Part shown: in pieces, positions 32,002-51,600 of the stretch
Numbering within the stretch: position 1 is the stretch's first letter
Layout of the letters: the number at the start of each line of letters is the position of its first letter
Source: Glandiceps talaboti
Lineage: Eukaryota; Hemichordata; Enteropneusta; Spengelidae
Assembly (NCBI RefSeq): GCF_964340395.1
Contig: NC_135562.1
Coordinates: 4,280,134 to 4,344,133, forward strand
Reading direction: 5' to 3'
Length of the DNA stretch: 64,000 bases
Position numbers and translations under genes: made by a program
Notes under the pieces: model-generated
The model's input: only the letters and a program-made list of their open reading frames with translations
Told to the model about the DNA's origin: nothing
Database searches by the model: none

Positions 32002-33640
32002 GCTCAATTTCTACACGGCATAAACCATACTGGAACTAGATGAAGACATGCAGGCTCCAATGTTTTGATGTCTGCATTCAATATCGCTATCTTAAAATAC
32101 AGCATATTGTGCATTTTCTTATTGGTTTATGCATGGTTGTATTAACCAGTGAGTGAACAAGAACTTGCAACCCAGTGTGCCTGTATTTACTTTACTATGA
32201 CTCTATGAGTGTGATTACAGTCTGAAACTAAAAATTGTATTTTCTACTTTTACTAACACCTGGTGCTATCACCTAACATGTAAATTATGCAAATATTCAG
32301 TTGCTCCAATCATAATCTTCTCTCTATTATCTTTCAGCCAATGACGAAGTATGGTTCAGTGTTACGTTGATGTTATTCCTCAGATATTACTTGGTTACCA
32401 ACCCATAACATACTTAATGGTGGACGTTCTAGTCGTCAGCTCTCAGCGATAAAATAGTGCTTACTGCACACCAGTGACTCTTTATATTGTATTCCTGCAT
32501 AGGACGTACCCTAGTACTATAATTGGTGCACGTTCTACACACATAGCGGATCCGGAGAGCACCACCATCGTCTGTATAGTATGGATGACGCTTCGCATCT
32601 CCTCTCCATATGGAATTTCCCATTGCAGTTGAATTTTTCTTATATTTTTAGTACAAATTCTTTGAACATAACACATACGTTTTCCTGTGAACTTTAGTAA
32701 AAAATATGGCTCATTCTGATGCACGCTAGAATGTGGTGTGGAGATTTTGGCCCACTCCTTTCCACACCATGCAGTAGGAATGGCGTGTACCCAAAATTCC
32801 AACATGACTACCTTCCATGCTAAATGCACCTTGGGGGCTATTTTCTCTGAAAATTAAAGTTATGTTCATCAGACTTTGCCATATGAAAGTGTGTTTCTGG
32901 TCCTTTTAAAATAATAAAAGAAATTCGGGGTCCACCATGGTTGCCTTTCAAATAAGCTCACACAAATCTATAATCGTTTAAGTTGACACAATATTTGGGA
33001 GCCATCTTATCGTCATAATCTAAATTAGTTGATTTTGTTATCATTTTCAAAGTTAACTTCCTATTCAATTGATATTAATTGGGAATGGGTCGGAGGTTCT
33101 TGAACGAAGTAACAGCGAAAAGTTATTTTTTTTTTATTTCTTGAGGCGCATACTTTCACAGTAGTTTTGGTGATGATTTATATAAACAAACACGTGTATC
33201 ATGTGTTATATACATAACCCTTATTATATTCAAAAGAAATGTGCAAATATAAATACAATTTGTATGTTATCATAAACAGGTGTAGAATGTAAGCTACGTC
33301 GTTTCGTTCCACCCTCGTCGGCCTCCCCTCTCCCTTGAGAGAATTGACCGATGTGTGAGGGCGCCCTGTCTCAGTGTCACCTACTTTCCAGACTAAAGTA
33401 GGTCATTTTGATAATTGTTCAAACTCCCATGATTGTTCTATAATTTTGTAGGAAGAGCTCAGTTGTTGACACGTTCACTTGCAAAGATTTATTTCTTGCC
33501 TTGTTCAAATATAGTGTACAATAAAAAGATAATGAAAATTGACGATGATAGTTTATTTGTTTTGTCATATTCTTAATTTAGATAACTTACATCAGTGACA
33601 AACACTTAGAAATAAATTCACACATAATAGTTGAATTGGT
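32002..33640. other. Intergenic, no gene seen
   Basis: The longest open frame (about 115 codons on the minus strand, 32482-32829) has no domain, no splice context and no recognisable family, so I do not call it. Confidence 0.5.
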
Positions 33641-33718
33641 TATACATACATACATACACACAAACGCACACACACACATACACACACACACACATACATG
33701 CACACACACATACACACA

Positions 33719-33749
<31 letters not shown>

Positions 33750-33750
33750 G
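33640..33750. repeat. (CATA)/(CA) microsatellite
   Basis: Mixed ACAC and CATA units directly 5' of the SINE. Confidence 0.95.
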
Positions 33751-33757
33751 TTTAGTC

Positions 33758-34090
33758 ATTATGGGCGGATGGTTAGAGTGGCTGGCTTGGAATCTGCAGG
33801 TTGCAGGTTCGAGCCCCATTGATGCTGTTTGTTTCTGAGTGGCTAAAGTCCTTGGGCAAGATTTGAACCATGACTGTGCCTCAGTCAACCCAGCTGTACA
33901 ATTGGGGACCTGGTAGGATAGAGGTTGCAATGTGAATGCTTTAATCCTATGTGCTTATAAAGGCAGCAATGGATTGTATGCTCCCCAGGGAGTTGAGGAA
34001 GTATAAAGGGCCATTGTGCCAATATAGATCCAAGCCAGGGGTAATAATTGTAAAGTGCTTTGGGCAATTTACAGTATCAAAGATTCGGTG
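33758..34090 (+). mobile_element. tRNA-derived SINE
   Basis: Polymerase III promoter boxes are clear: A box TGGTTAGAGTGG at 33770-33781 and B box GGTTCGAGCCC at 33807-33817. A body of about 220 bp follows ('gactgtgcctcagtcaaccc', 'ggggacctggtaggatag') and an A/T-rich tail with 'ttgtaaagtgctttgggca'. There is no CCA end and no folded tRNA, so this is a retroposon, not a tRNA gene. Degraded relatives lie at 36395-36475 and 49391-49455. Confidence 0.8.
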
Positions 34091-34313
34091 TTGAATGGGG
34101 CCAAAATCAATGAAAATTGGCAAACAGTTACTGCATCATCGCAAACCACAGCCTGTTTTACAGCAACGTTCTTAACGAGCCTCCCACAGGAAATGTAGTG
34201 GTAGAAATAATAACTCTGGTTTGCAAGAATGAGTTACTATTACTGGGGCTTTAAAACACACACCAAACTTAAATGATAAACAAAGAACACTGCAAATTCC
34301 AGAAATATTTCCA

Positions 34314-34319
34314 TTTATT
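34314..34319 (-). terminator. Polyadenylation signal of PAK1IP1
   Basis: TTTATT on the plus strand reads AATAAA on the minus strand, 315 bases past the stop codon. Confidence 0.6.
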
Positions 34320-34633
34320 ATGTGATGGCACACACTCTTTTCCCTGCCACAAATCGCAATGTTGAAGGTACCTTGACAATAGCACCTCCAGCATTAGCTA
34401 ACTAAAAATGTATATCTTTTGTTCTTATGGCAGCACATTACATCAATAGACATTCGTATAGCATTGGGGAAAATTTTAGTCCACAGATGAGTTGATAAAA
34501 TGACACTGACTTTATTTGAAATGCATGTCAATAGCGATTGTGATTCATGTAAGAAGAGGCAGAAAAGAATGCACAAAATGTAAGTATACTATTTCCGTGT
34601 TGCCATTGCGGCACAACTTCAGGTGACAATATT

Positions 34634-42129
<7,496 letters not shown>

Positions 42130-42652
42130 GTTGTTTTAACTACACATAAAGTTCTGACGTCACAAGAGGTACACATATAACACCTTCATATAATTTTTTA
42201 AATGATCTTCAAAGTAACGTCATACAGCTTTCCTTATAATTTTGAAAAAAAGTGTTAACATGCATTTTACAAACTGCTTCCCTGTCGCAATAAGTTGCAA
42301 TTTGCAAAATGTGTCTGTTAAAAACGAAATAATTTGGTAAAAAAGTGGCATTTACAGCCCCATATATTCTACCCACAACACATACACAAACATAGAACAG
42401 ACTGTTTATCTAAACTATTACGAATAAAAAATGTTAATAAATTAAAAAGTATACAGTAGGTTTGAAAGAGTACATTTTTATAAATAATTTCTCTCATTTA
42501 TGATATTTCCAATACACGTCTAAAAATAACGTGACACGTGACGTCAGGAGTTTTGTGGAGTCTCAACAGCGCGTATATCGCAGGGTACCAAAGACAGCGT
42601 CCACAATCACTGATTTTTCTGTCTATAATTTTCGTCAAAAAAACATACAACA
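42130..42652. promoter_or_regulatory. Divergent promoter region of PAK1IP1 and the TRNAU1AP-like gene
   Basis: The two start codons are 523 bases apart and point away from each other. Both 5'UTRs and promoters must lie here unless an upstream leader exon exists. No TATA box is convincing; CACGTGACGTCA at about 42535-42545 joins an E-box to a CRE-like motif. Confidence 0.65.
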
Positions 42653-45600
42653 ATGACATCAACGACGCTTTGGATGGGCGATGTAAGTATGATATATCTT
42701 TATGGTGTACTGTCGGCTGTAACAGTGGAATATTATAAGTTGTGAGGCAAGGTATTTTCAGGAGTATTTTTGCTAAAATGGTTTACAAGCGTGTGACTGA
42801 ACAAAAGGATAGATGGACGTGTTTCGACGCAAGCACGTTTTCGCGTCGCATGTCGCGTCATGTCTTTGCAGTCAACGTGGAAAACATTTATATATGGTTT
42901 TCCCTTGTTATTTAACCTACAATTATGATATATTTTTAGTCGTGTAGGAAATCGCAATCTATGATTTTTAGAACACCAAACAAGGGCAGTATATTTTTAC
43001 GGTAAAGGTCGTTTTCCTAGCTCATTAGCATGTCACATGGCGTGGTGTCGCCATCATGGCGTTCAACCAAACTTCCTCAAACCGTGGGCAAAAAAAAAAC
43101 CCGCGTCAATCTCGGAAATGGATATTATCCAAGCGTGTTTATCTGAGTGTGAAATTTTGAACATTAATTAATTAACCCAGTTTTGGCCTCTTTGCGTAGG
43201 AAAAAAAGAGCTCCCTCGTATAAAGTTGAAATAACCCGACATGATCGTGCTGGGCTTTCTTCCTCCTAGAGTCTTTTTTCCTGTGAATGGCCTTCAGACT
43301 CCGACTCGGGTTTAGTTTGAGTCTGAGGAGTCAACTCAACACTTCCTTGTATTGAAAAGAAATGAAATGCGAACCCTGTGCGACAAATGTTTTATATGCC
43401 TATGTAAAAGATGGCAAAATGTGGAACAGTGTACCAAATGTGTGTAATAAATTATACTGTATTTAGGTACTGGTAAAGGTAAGTTAATATGTTTATCTAT
43501 TAGAAAGACATGTATTTGACCTTGGATAACGTTTGTCGCCACTAATGTGAACAAGATTTGCGATCATGATCAAATACAGGCAGGCAGTCCTTGGGTTTAC
43601 ATGTGTGTACCAGTCAGGTCTTGAATAAAAGAGCCTTATCTGCTAATTTATGCATGATTTGGAAGTGTCAATGTGACTTACACAGGTGTAACACAAGCAG
43701 TTCAACGTTTTGTAGCATTGAGCTTGGCAATTGTAGTCAAGTCATTTGATATACCAAAGACTTAGGTGATGAACATTTTTGGTCATAGTGTATGAATGAT
43801 GTTGAAAAGCATTCATAGGCCATTGTGAGTACCATATTCTTGAAGTGAAAGATTTTAAAATGTCTTGTGTGAAAAGTAAGTTTTTGTGATGGAAGTACGT
43901 GAATGAAAGCAGATAATCTGAGTATCACAGTCACTATATTGCCAAGAACCAGTTTTCAGGGTATATAAGGCAAAGCAGAGAACATGGCATGTAATTTCTA
44001 GCTTTCCAGTTTATTATATGCGGCTAATGCAGAATGATAGGGACACTAGTTCATAAGAAAAAATGTAAAATTACACAATGCCTGGAGTAGCTTTTTTTGT
44101 TGTTATACATACACACGGTTTCATTTATCCATCAGCAGTATTTGTTGTTTAATGAACATCCTACATTTGTGCATTTTCTAGGTGGAGCCCTACTGGGATG
44201 AAAACTTTATCCGAAGTGCATTTACTTCAAATGGAGAAACCCCAACAGCAGTAAAAATGATGAAGAACAGAGCAAGCGGGTAAGAAAAGTTAAACATTCA
44301 ATATAATCTATACATATAGCTTCACCAGTGCTTTTGCTAAAGTTTGGGAACCCCAGTAACAGAAAGAGGGAATAGCATATGGTAAAAAGGGCGTAGTTCT
44401 AATACATATGTACCATTATTTGGTGGGGAACCAGTAAAATGACAGGGAACTCGGGTAGATTTTACCTGCTTACTGCCCGTAACCAAAACACTGTTCACTC
44501 CAAAATTGTAAACAAAATTCACCTGTATAAAATTCCTTTTCAAGGGAGAGGTAGAAATAAAAGTGTTGCCATCATTTATAATTTCTAACAATCACAATAT
44601 TTATGTCAATATTTTTTGTATTTTCTAACAGTGGGATATTTTTACTGCAACTGTACAAGTAAAGTAGGGTATTAGGTTTGGGTAGACATATTTTAGGAGA
44701 AATTTGAACTATTTACCAGTGTTATATGTGACTACTTGTTTGTGTAGCCAACTTAATGCATGTGTTTTGATGAGATGTTAGGTTCAGAGAGTCTGATGGC
44801 CATTTTTTTATTTTATTTATTTTCAAATATTTAACTAGGAAGACGTCCCTTTCATGCCACAGATTAATTTACATTTTCATTTTACTCATGTTAGTTGTCT
44901 TTTCATGATTAGTACTGACATATAAAATGCACATGTAGTTAGTATCCCATATGTATTTATCGAATGAAGGAATTCAATAATGTGGTCACATGGATGACGA
45001 TTGGGTATGTATTTTGGATTTTTAATTTATGAAACAATTTTATCATGGCTTCCTACTTGAAATGTCAATGTGAAAGAACATTGGCCAAATGTGTGTTTGT
45101 AACTCAATGCAATATGTGACAAGTTTGTTATTGTATGTACAATATAAAAGACATTTTACATTGCATTTTTTTTGCAATTTATTGCGTTACAAACAAGGAC
45201 TTGGCATACATGTGTATGTTGTTTCGTATTGATTTGTCAAGGACGAAGCACTGATAAAATTGTTATAGTTTTAAAAAAAAAATCCAAAATAAATTCCAAA
45301 TCCTCATCCTCATAATATTTGTAAATATATATATTATATTACCATCTTAGACACGTGGCTTGTAGAAAAGAAAAAGGAATTTCCCCCCAACAGTGTCTTT
45401 TTGTTATTTCTTGATGTTGAATTTGCTTGAAAACTACAAACCCCAACAAATTTAATTTTTATCATGATTTCTATCAAGAAAAGGCCATTTAGACATACTC
45501 TGCTTTGTGTACACTGTGTTATTATTGTTATCAACTTCACTTGGATATGATTTTGGGTAATAAGATACACAACATACATGTATAGTACTATGTAACTCTC

Positions 45601-48600
45601 AAACTTTGAAATCTTGCAAAGAAGTCCCACTGCACTTGGTCCATGTTTGCCCATTTTGGTTGATTTCACATAATATACTTATGGGAAAACCTCGTGTGTT
45701 GGGATTTTACTGAAGCAGTTACATGGCAACAGAAACCTCTGCAAATAGTATTAGTAGAGTAAATGTCTTTAGCCCTGCCAAAAATGTAGGAAGAATGTTA
45801 TTGATTATACCTCTTTGTTAATTGAGCACTTTTAATTGATAGTTTTATATACTTGCTTGGAAATAATATAAGTAATGATTTGTGTGGTCTATCACATGTC
45901 TACAGCATTGACCAATATACTGGACAGCCATTCAGTGACAGGTCAGTGTGTTCTCTTACTAACATATTTATGTCATCAGACTCACTAAATTTGATGTCTC
46001 ATCAACAGATGCATGTTATCAAAATACTATTGCACAATTTGATATTGCTGTAATTGCATGAATATTTGAGCTAAGCTTGCATCAACAAAACTGTCCATAC
46101 AGCTGGGCAATAGGATGCAAACGTACCAAAATTACAAGAAATATTGTGCTAGTGATGACTTTTGAACCATGTCCTGTTACAAAATGTTGATATATACATC
46201 ATGTATGCTACTGTAGTCATTGTTTTGATTCAGCCCTTGTAGCTGTAACAATGTAATATTTTCCATTCATGATTGCCATGGCTTTCACTGGAGACCTTTC
46301 AATCCTGATTAGCTCTGCTGAATTATCTGTGCTTGTCATGGCACTATACAATTGCTTAAATGCCTGTGTTCAAAATATACAATTTTATAATTTCGAAACA
46401 AACAAATGTACAGGTCAAGCAGAGTTACCTTGAACTTTCATTCATGGACATGGCAGTTTTACACATGCTGCCACAACTTCAAAATACGAAAAATATAGCA
46501 ATTGTAGAGATGCAGCACATAGTTACATAGATGTAGAAGCAGACAAGTAGTCAATGCTTATCTGTAGGATCTAGGAAAGTGAACAATCAAAGCTATAAAA
46601 TGACCAAAAAAATTTCAGCAGAAGCCCATTTCTACTGCACTGTGGAAAAAAGGAAAGCTTATCACTTTTCAATGTGATTGGGTAAAAGATCCTGCTGTCT
46701 ATGTAGTGCCTCTGTTATTGTTAGTCTAGAGTTGAAGTGTGCCTATCAACATGTATGTAAAAAATACCAAGTCCCATGAATGAAATGTCAAAGTAACTCC
46801 ATTTATGTTGTAGTTAGTAGAATGCTAATAGTTGAATAACTAGTGGCATATGTGTTGTAGTAAGTACAACTGACAGAAGTTTGAAAGATCAAAAATATGA
46901 AGACGAAAATGGCCTTTGTTACAGCTACTGTAGCTTTTGATAAAGGCCTTGATTTGTATAGTGGTCAATCTTTTCACCCTATAGTATTGGCCACCCAATG
47001 ACCTTGCAAAACAAAAGTGGCCGGGCTGTGTACCCATAAATGTTCATGACCGTATATGTGACCCCAGCTTGTACATCCAGCATGAATGACATCCGTGTAA
47101 GGATTTTCGTTATCTAAAATGTTGACTTGGCTTACCTTTGTACCAAAGACAGTACTGTGCGTGTTGATGATAATTACTAAGGAGATCAATTACAACATCA
47201 GGAATAGTTGAATGTAATATATGAGGTCATGTGACCAGTTAATACTGTCATTGAAATGTCTGTTTGCGCAGTTATAGTGGTTTTACATATAATTTTGAAT
47301 GCATGCTTGTTGTATTTTTAGTATGCAAGTCCCAAAATTTGTTGTCTTCTCAGCATTATTACATTATTTTCAACTTGACAATATACGATGTGACCAATGA
47401 TATAACTAGTCCCAATGTGGACTTCACATTTGTTACTTCTACTGAAATTATTTGATATTGAACTTGATAAAATAAACATAAGATTTATTTGCATCAATGA
47501 AAGGTCACAGTGTTATTTGATAAGGCATGTTTTGGGGTATAAAGAGCGATGATCTCTCTTATGATGATCTCTCTTATGATGCGACAAATTGTAGAGTCAA
47601 AATGATAGTTTTCTTGCGAGTCACAAACATAATAGGGGATATGTCACTTCAAATGTTGGTAGGTCACAAGGAAATGACAAATTAGCATAGAGAACAGAAA
47701 GGTCCATGGGTGCGGCTTGAAATTAGCATAGTCCATGGCACATACATGCAAATTACCAAACTTTGTATCTCGAATACAAGATTAGCAGTAGTCCAGGGCA
47801 GTTAGAATTCTAAATTTTGTATCTAGACTACCAAAGTTATAAGATGGTTGTCTGTAAGACCAGTAGAAATGTACAAACAGTTATAACTGAAATATTTCAC
47901 TCAACTAATTTTAACTACACAGATGGTAAAGTGCGTTTCCATAGGGATAGTACTGTGTGTACAAGTTGGGGGAAGCTTGATCAAGTTTCATTTGTCTACA
48001 TAGTATTTGGTAATGTTGTGTAGAATATATAGCGTAGAGCTGTTGCTGGTTCTAAGATGCATCAAAAGTCGTGTCTCATTTTGCAATACCATATGGGGGG
48101 GGGGGGCATGCAAGCACTAATCTGGGGTGATGGTCACCTGACTATACTCTGGGTTTACAAGTGAAATCCATCTGTGTCATTGATGGTATTTTAGTCTTTG
48201 TGCTATAAAAAATCACTCTTAATTAAAGAGGTCAGCATGTCTTTCCATCATTTTATGATGTAAATGTTATATCAAATGAAACAAAAACAAAATGAGTCTA
48301 AACATAACATAAGCGGCAGCATCTCTCGCAGACCATGTAATCAGAAAATCAACTCTTGCAACAAATTTATCAGTGTTTTTGCAAACGTTGGGAACTCTGA
48401 CATGGGGGGGGGGGGGGGGGTAAACTTGCAGATACTGCCATATGTATGGGAACTCTGGTATATTTTACCTACACGTATTTCCCACCCGTAACAAAACCGT
48501 GGTCATAGTATATGTTTTGATGACATTATCAGATCAAATCCTTTGCCTATGTGCAGAAATAAGAAATGTTTTGATATATTCTTTACAGAGGCCAAGCCCG

Positions 48601-51600
48601 TTACTGTTTCGTTGATTTTGCAAACCCAGCTGCAGCAGAAAGAGTAATAATGAATTTGAATGGCAAACCAGTCCCAAACTCTTCACCGGTGAGTGTAGTC
48701 CAGTTTAACTCTTTCTACAATACCTGAATATATGTAATGGTTGTTTTATCACAGTTTTGTATTAATAATACTCCAAAATAACAAGATCATATGCCAAATA
48801 AAACAAGCTAATTCCAAAAATCGGCATAATATCCCAGTGCATTACTTCAAAGGTAAAACTCGTTGGAATGTTTGGTGTTCATGCTATGGAGTAGAATGGG
48901 AAATAAGCAATATGGATTTTATTTCTCTACATAAATTGAACCTATAATATTTTCTTTTTTTCTTCCAGCCAAGACTTTTTAAATTGAATTTTGCAGTGTA
49001 TGGAATGCAAGCTCCTCCCAAGTAAGTAACTGTGTTGATATTGCAGTACTGTACATACTGTGTCACTAATATTGAACATTGAGAAAAGTGATCTTTGTGT
49101 TTTACAATGTATGTGATCAAGTGTGGGGGAGGGGGGGGGACTATAGCTACATTGGCTAAATATCTCATCATGCGCCATTGAATGGGGGGGGGGGCAAGGT
49201 TCTTAATAATTTTGACTATTAAAAAAAGTGATAGTCCATTCTTTGTATTACTGAGTTTGGGAGATGTTTAAAGGTACTTTTCAGTTCAAAATTTATTTAT
49301 CTGTATATATGCATGTATAGCTGAGTTTACATGTACTCCTCAGAGTTGAAGTTTAAAGGACTGTTGTAACAATATATAGTTATACACTAGGGGTAATATT
49401 AATAATTGTACAGTGCTATGACCAAGAAATCCAATGTTGAAGGCACTTTATAAATTTGTACAATTGCGTGTGATATACAGAAACCTGAATTGTGCCTATC
49501 TGTTCCTAAGGTTTAAAAATATCACAAATCAGTGGAAAGATTTGTCTGTCAGAATGAGTTTCAGAAAAATAAATGATTCTGTTTTGTTTCATAGAGCTCC
49601 AGGAGCAGGTGGTGGAATTGGAGAGAGAGGAGGAGCGTAAGTTGTTAAGATTTTGTTCAATTTTACCAATTAATTTAAAACTTTACCAACACAGATGGTT
49701 AGATATGTATAAAGCTCTGACCTTTATTGGAAGGCTAGTTTTATTGTCTCAATTTATCATCCAAAAAATTTGAACACCAACATAGAAATGTCAGTGAAAT
49801 TATGTCCGGGCTTGGTTTTAACTTCTATACTTGGTAGCGCGATTTAATGAAGTGAACTGTTTCAAGTACAGTTTTCTGTTAATTTTCATTAATCTACCTC
49901 ATAAAATCAGTGTGTTCTCTAATGATAGCCAAGTTTTGTTGTATTTCAAAATGAGAAAAACTGGGATTTCTTGTGAGTCATCACATTGTAAGAGATAAGG
50001 GGAACACCAGATTTTGAACTTTTTTGCATATAATTATCTCGTAACTCTTAAGTTTCTCTCTCCTTCAGTGGTGGTCCAGGTGGATATATGGGCAAAAAAG
50101 AGTTTTCTCTGTTTATTGGAGAACTTACACCAGAAGTGGAAGACTATGCCTTGTACAATTTCTTCTCCCGTCGTTACCCTTCTATCAAGGGTGCTAAAGG
50201 TAGGTCTTGGTGTGGAGATGGCGTTTCTATAATATTTTGTGTTTTCACATTTCATTCTTGAACTTGCTTTGATTGCATATTTGCATCTTTTTCATTTGTA
50301 AATCAGCAGGGTTTAACATTTCTAGTAATGCACTCTCCTAGAGATCTCAAGCATGTGAAACGTAGTGAAGGAAGTATGAAAAAGACTTAGTTGACTTGTT
50401 TCTCTCAAGAAAGGTTGTCAAACATGAAGTCTAATGTCTTTATGAGACTACTGGCCTTTGTAACAGTATGTAGTAGCAAGATAATTATGGCCTTTCGATG
50501 CAAACTGTCTGAAAATGTCGGTTTTTGATTACTTCTTTCAAATCATCACTTCCAATATAATTGATTTCATTGTCGGTCTGCAAAGAGAAAAGTATCTCAT
50601 TTGGAAATATTTGCAATGAATTATGAAATATGTTGTGAACTATATGGGAAGAATAGTCAAGGTGGTAAATGTGTAGTGGGGCACAGACAGATAAGATTGT
50701 TGGGTTGCCAGACAACAGATAGTTCAGCATTCAACTCAGTTTGGCATTGATTGTAGTGACAGATGGGTACATTTAGATATTCAGTTTTAAGATCTTCATT
50801 CAAAGTGATAATTAATCCTATCCTATGGCAATGGTGTAGAAGCTGGTTAAAAGTCAGAATGGTGACATTTTTGTTTCAAAGTTGGTTTGTGTTTATGGTA
50901 TGTCAACATAGGTGTTGGTAGCATATCAATTGTGAATTGGAATGTTCATATGGAGTAGACAATCTGGAATTGTGTGGAGACATTACAACTTGGATTTTCT
51001 CTATGGCTGCAATTTAAAGGGACCATATGGATGAGGATTGGTATTTATTTGGATTTTTCATAAAACAATTTTAATGTAAAGATCAATGTCAAACAACATT
51101 GACAAAGTCTGTTTTTGTAACTCAAAACATTGCAAAAAGCTAAAAAATGTGTAATAAGTTTGTTATTGTACATACAATAACAAAGATTTTACACATTTAT
51201 TAATCATTTGCAATTTATTGAGTTACAAACAAGGACTTGCATATATTGTTTCATATTGATTTTCAAGTAGAAAGCCATGATAAAATTGTTTTATATATAA
51301 AAAATAAATACCAAATCCTTTACAGGAAAGGAAACAGAAAACAACAAGTGAGGAATGATTAAAAATATTCAAATTCTCTTCAACGAGAAACTGTGATCTA
51401 GTTCATTATAAGAGAACTATCAATATCAAAATAGCTGAGGAAATTAAAATATATATTTGATTAATGAAATTTAAGTTATGAGGGTCGCTGTTGATTTGTT
51501 TTCTTTGGAATAACCATTTATTTCTCAAGGCAGTAAACTGTACAGAGGTAGGTACATAGCCAGTATTGTATTGTCGAGAAGCATTTATATCGAGGCCCTC

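Noticed and set aside
32482-32829. 115-codon minus-strand open frame
   Set aside because: Normal-looking composition but no recognisable family, no signal and no neighbouring exon; may be chance or an old element.
33758-33830. Functional tRNA gene
   Set aside because: A and B boxes are present, but the acceptor and anticodon stems do not close convincingly and a SINE body follows.
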